In this document: positions 5,415 to 6,272 of the stretch, piece after piece | How positions within the stretch are numbered: the stretch's first letter is position 1 | How the letters are laid out: every line of letters begins with the position of its first letter | Origin: an archaeon | Lineage (GTDB): Archaea; Iainarchaeota; Iainarchaeia; Iainarchaeales; Iainarchaeaceae | Length of the DNA stretch: 6,272 bases | NCBI GenBank assembly: GCA_024653905.1 | Contig: JANLGZ010000013.1 | Location: 1 to 6,272, forward strand | Direction of reading: 5' to 3' | Program-made: the position numbers and the translations under genes | The notes under the pieces: generated by a model | Seen by the model: only the letters and a program-made list of their open reading frames with translations | The model's database searches: none | What the model was told of the DNA's origin: nothing

Positions 5415-6272
5415 ATGCAATTCAACCTTCTTAATTTACATGATTCTGTTGATGATGACAATGCCAGAAAACTTCTCAGAGTTTACAGTATACTCCCAAG
5501 ATTCTCAAAAATTAAAGACGGATCAAAAGCAGAACAGGCAATGCGAGTAGTTAAGTTTCTTAGAAAAGTCAATGAGAAATTGAAAAGAGATGTTTCTCCT
5601 GCTTGGAAAGAGGAATGGTTAAAGGCCATTAATTATAATTTTGCTAAATCAACCTACCGCGACTGGTTTATTGGAAGGGCTTCTGTTCCTTTGATTGCAT
5701 TAAAAAGATTAGAAATATTTGGATTAAGAAAAGAAATAACAGAGTTACTAAACAATATAAATTATATTTCTAGCACTACGGGAGAGATAGTGAAAATACC
5801 AAAACAATTTAATCCTGATTTAATTTATCTTACAGGTCTTATTATTGGAGACGGGTCTTTGGGAATAAATAATCGACATAAAGAGAATAACTTATTATAT
5901 AGAATTGGAATTCATAGTGGCGATCGAAAATTTTTATATTTAATTAAGCCGATGTTTGAAACTATCTTTGAAATAAAACATTTTATTGTATCAAAATACA
6001 AAAACAACGGAGCGTGGGATTTAACAAAAAATAACAAAGCGATTTATAGATTTTTCACAAAAATAATTGGAATCCAAAATGGGAAAAAGAGCCACAAGGC
6101 ATTAATTCCTGGCACTATTAAAAATTTAGTTCCAGAAAATCAAGTTGCTTTTTTAGCAGGAATGGTAGACAGCGACATAGGAAAACACAGTAACGGCATG
6201 GGCAGTACTTTCAGTAGTAAGCAGATAGTTATAGATTTAGTTGAAGTATTAGACAAATTAGAGGTGAAAGCC
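5415..6272 (+). CDS. Free-standing LAGLIDADG homing endonuclease, 3' end outside window
   Basis: An open frame of 286 codons with no stop before the window ends. The endonuclease domain has motif 1 LTGLIIGDG (acidic D146) and motif 2 LAGMVDSDI (acidic D254), 108 residues apart, as expected for a two-motif monomer that cuts long DNA sites. The last Gly of motif 2 is replaced by Ile, but both catalytic acids remain. Before it, INYNFAKSTYRDWFIGRASVPL (residues 72-93) looks like a helix-turn-helix with the W-x-x-G wing pattern often seen ahead of archaeal free-standing LAGLIDADG proteins. Residues 1-70 are helical and charged, and I do not recognise them. No intein splicing blocks are visible, so it is not part of an intein as far as seen. 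An in-frame ATG at 5370 would add 15 residues; 5415 is preferred for its TATA spacing. It could alternatively be an intron-encoded or regulatory relative. Confidence 0.8.
   Translation, partial: MQFNLLNLHDSVDDDNARKLLRVYSILPRFSKIKDGSKAEQAMRVVKFLRKVNEKLKRDVSPAWKEEWLKAINYNFAKSTYRDWFIGRASVPLIALKRLEIFGLRKEITELLNNINYISSTTGEIVKIPKQFNPDLIYLTGLIIGDGSLGINNRHKENNLLYRIGIHSGDRKFLYLIKPMFETIFEIKHFIVSKYKNNGAWDLTKNNKAIYRFFTKIIGIQNGKKSHKALIPGTIKNLVPENQVAFLAGMVDSDIGKHSNGMGSTFSSKQIVIDLVEVLDKLEVKA

Noticed and set aside
5445..5460. TGATGATGA resembling a C box of a C/D guide RNA
   Set aside because: No D box or second box pair lies at a suitable distance, and the sequence encodes a run of Asp in the endonuclease frame.
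1..6272. CRISPR array, insertion sequence or tRNA-derived attachment repeat
   Set aside because: I saw no regularly spaced repeats, no transposase, and no second copy of the tRNA 3' end in the window.

Overview
The window comes from an A+T-rich archaeon. The evidence is a family B replicative DNA polymerase of archaeal type, a type II methionine aminopeptidase, a tRNA with a bulge-helix-bulge intron and no encoded CCA, and TATA-box promoters placed so close to start codons that transcripts would be leaderless or nearly so. A small-genome lineage such as a DPANN archaeon (Pacearchaeota or Woesearchaeota type) fits the overall look, but that is inference from style and not a placement.

Layout, all on the plus strand: a short upstream region (1-104) with a TATA box; polB (105-3764), whose catalytic motif C is split by a complete 420-residue intein carrying a LAGLIDADG homing endonuclease (1809-3068); map (3797-4693); an intron-containing tRNA-Arg(GCG) starting only 14 bases after the map stop (4708-4830, intron 4745-4795); a single-domain arrestin-fold protein (4890-5357); and the start of a free-standing LAGLIDADG homing endonuclease that is still open at the window end (5415 to beyond 6272). 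Coding density is high and no gap exceeds about 105 bases.

The host genes are housekeeping: DNA replication, removal of the initiator methionine, and Arg decoding. The accessory content is two separate LAGLIDADG proteins, one embedded in an essential gene and one downstream of the tRNA and arrestin genes. The most notable details are the intein between YGD and TDS of the polymerase active site, a histidine where the steric-gate tyrosine of motif A is expected, and a well-formed hBHBh' intron in the tRNA. I did not find evidence for an undescribed multi-gene system; the interest lies in selfish elements and in residue-level oddities of the polymerase.
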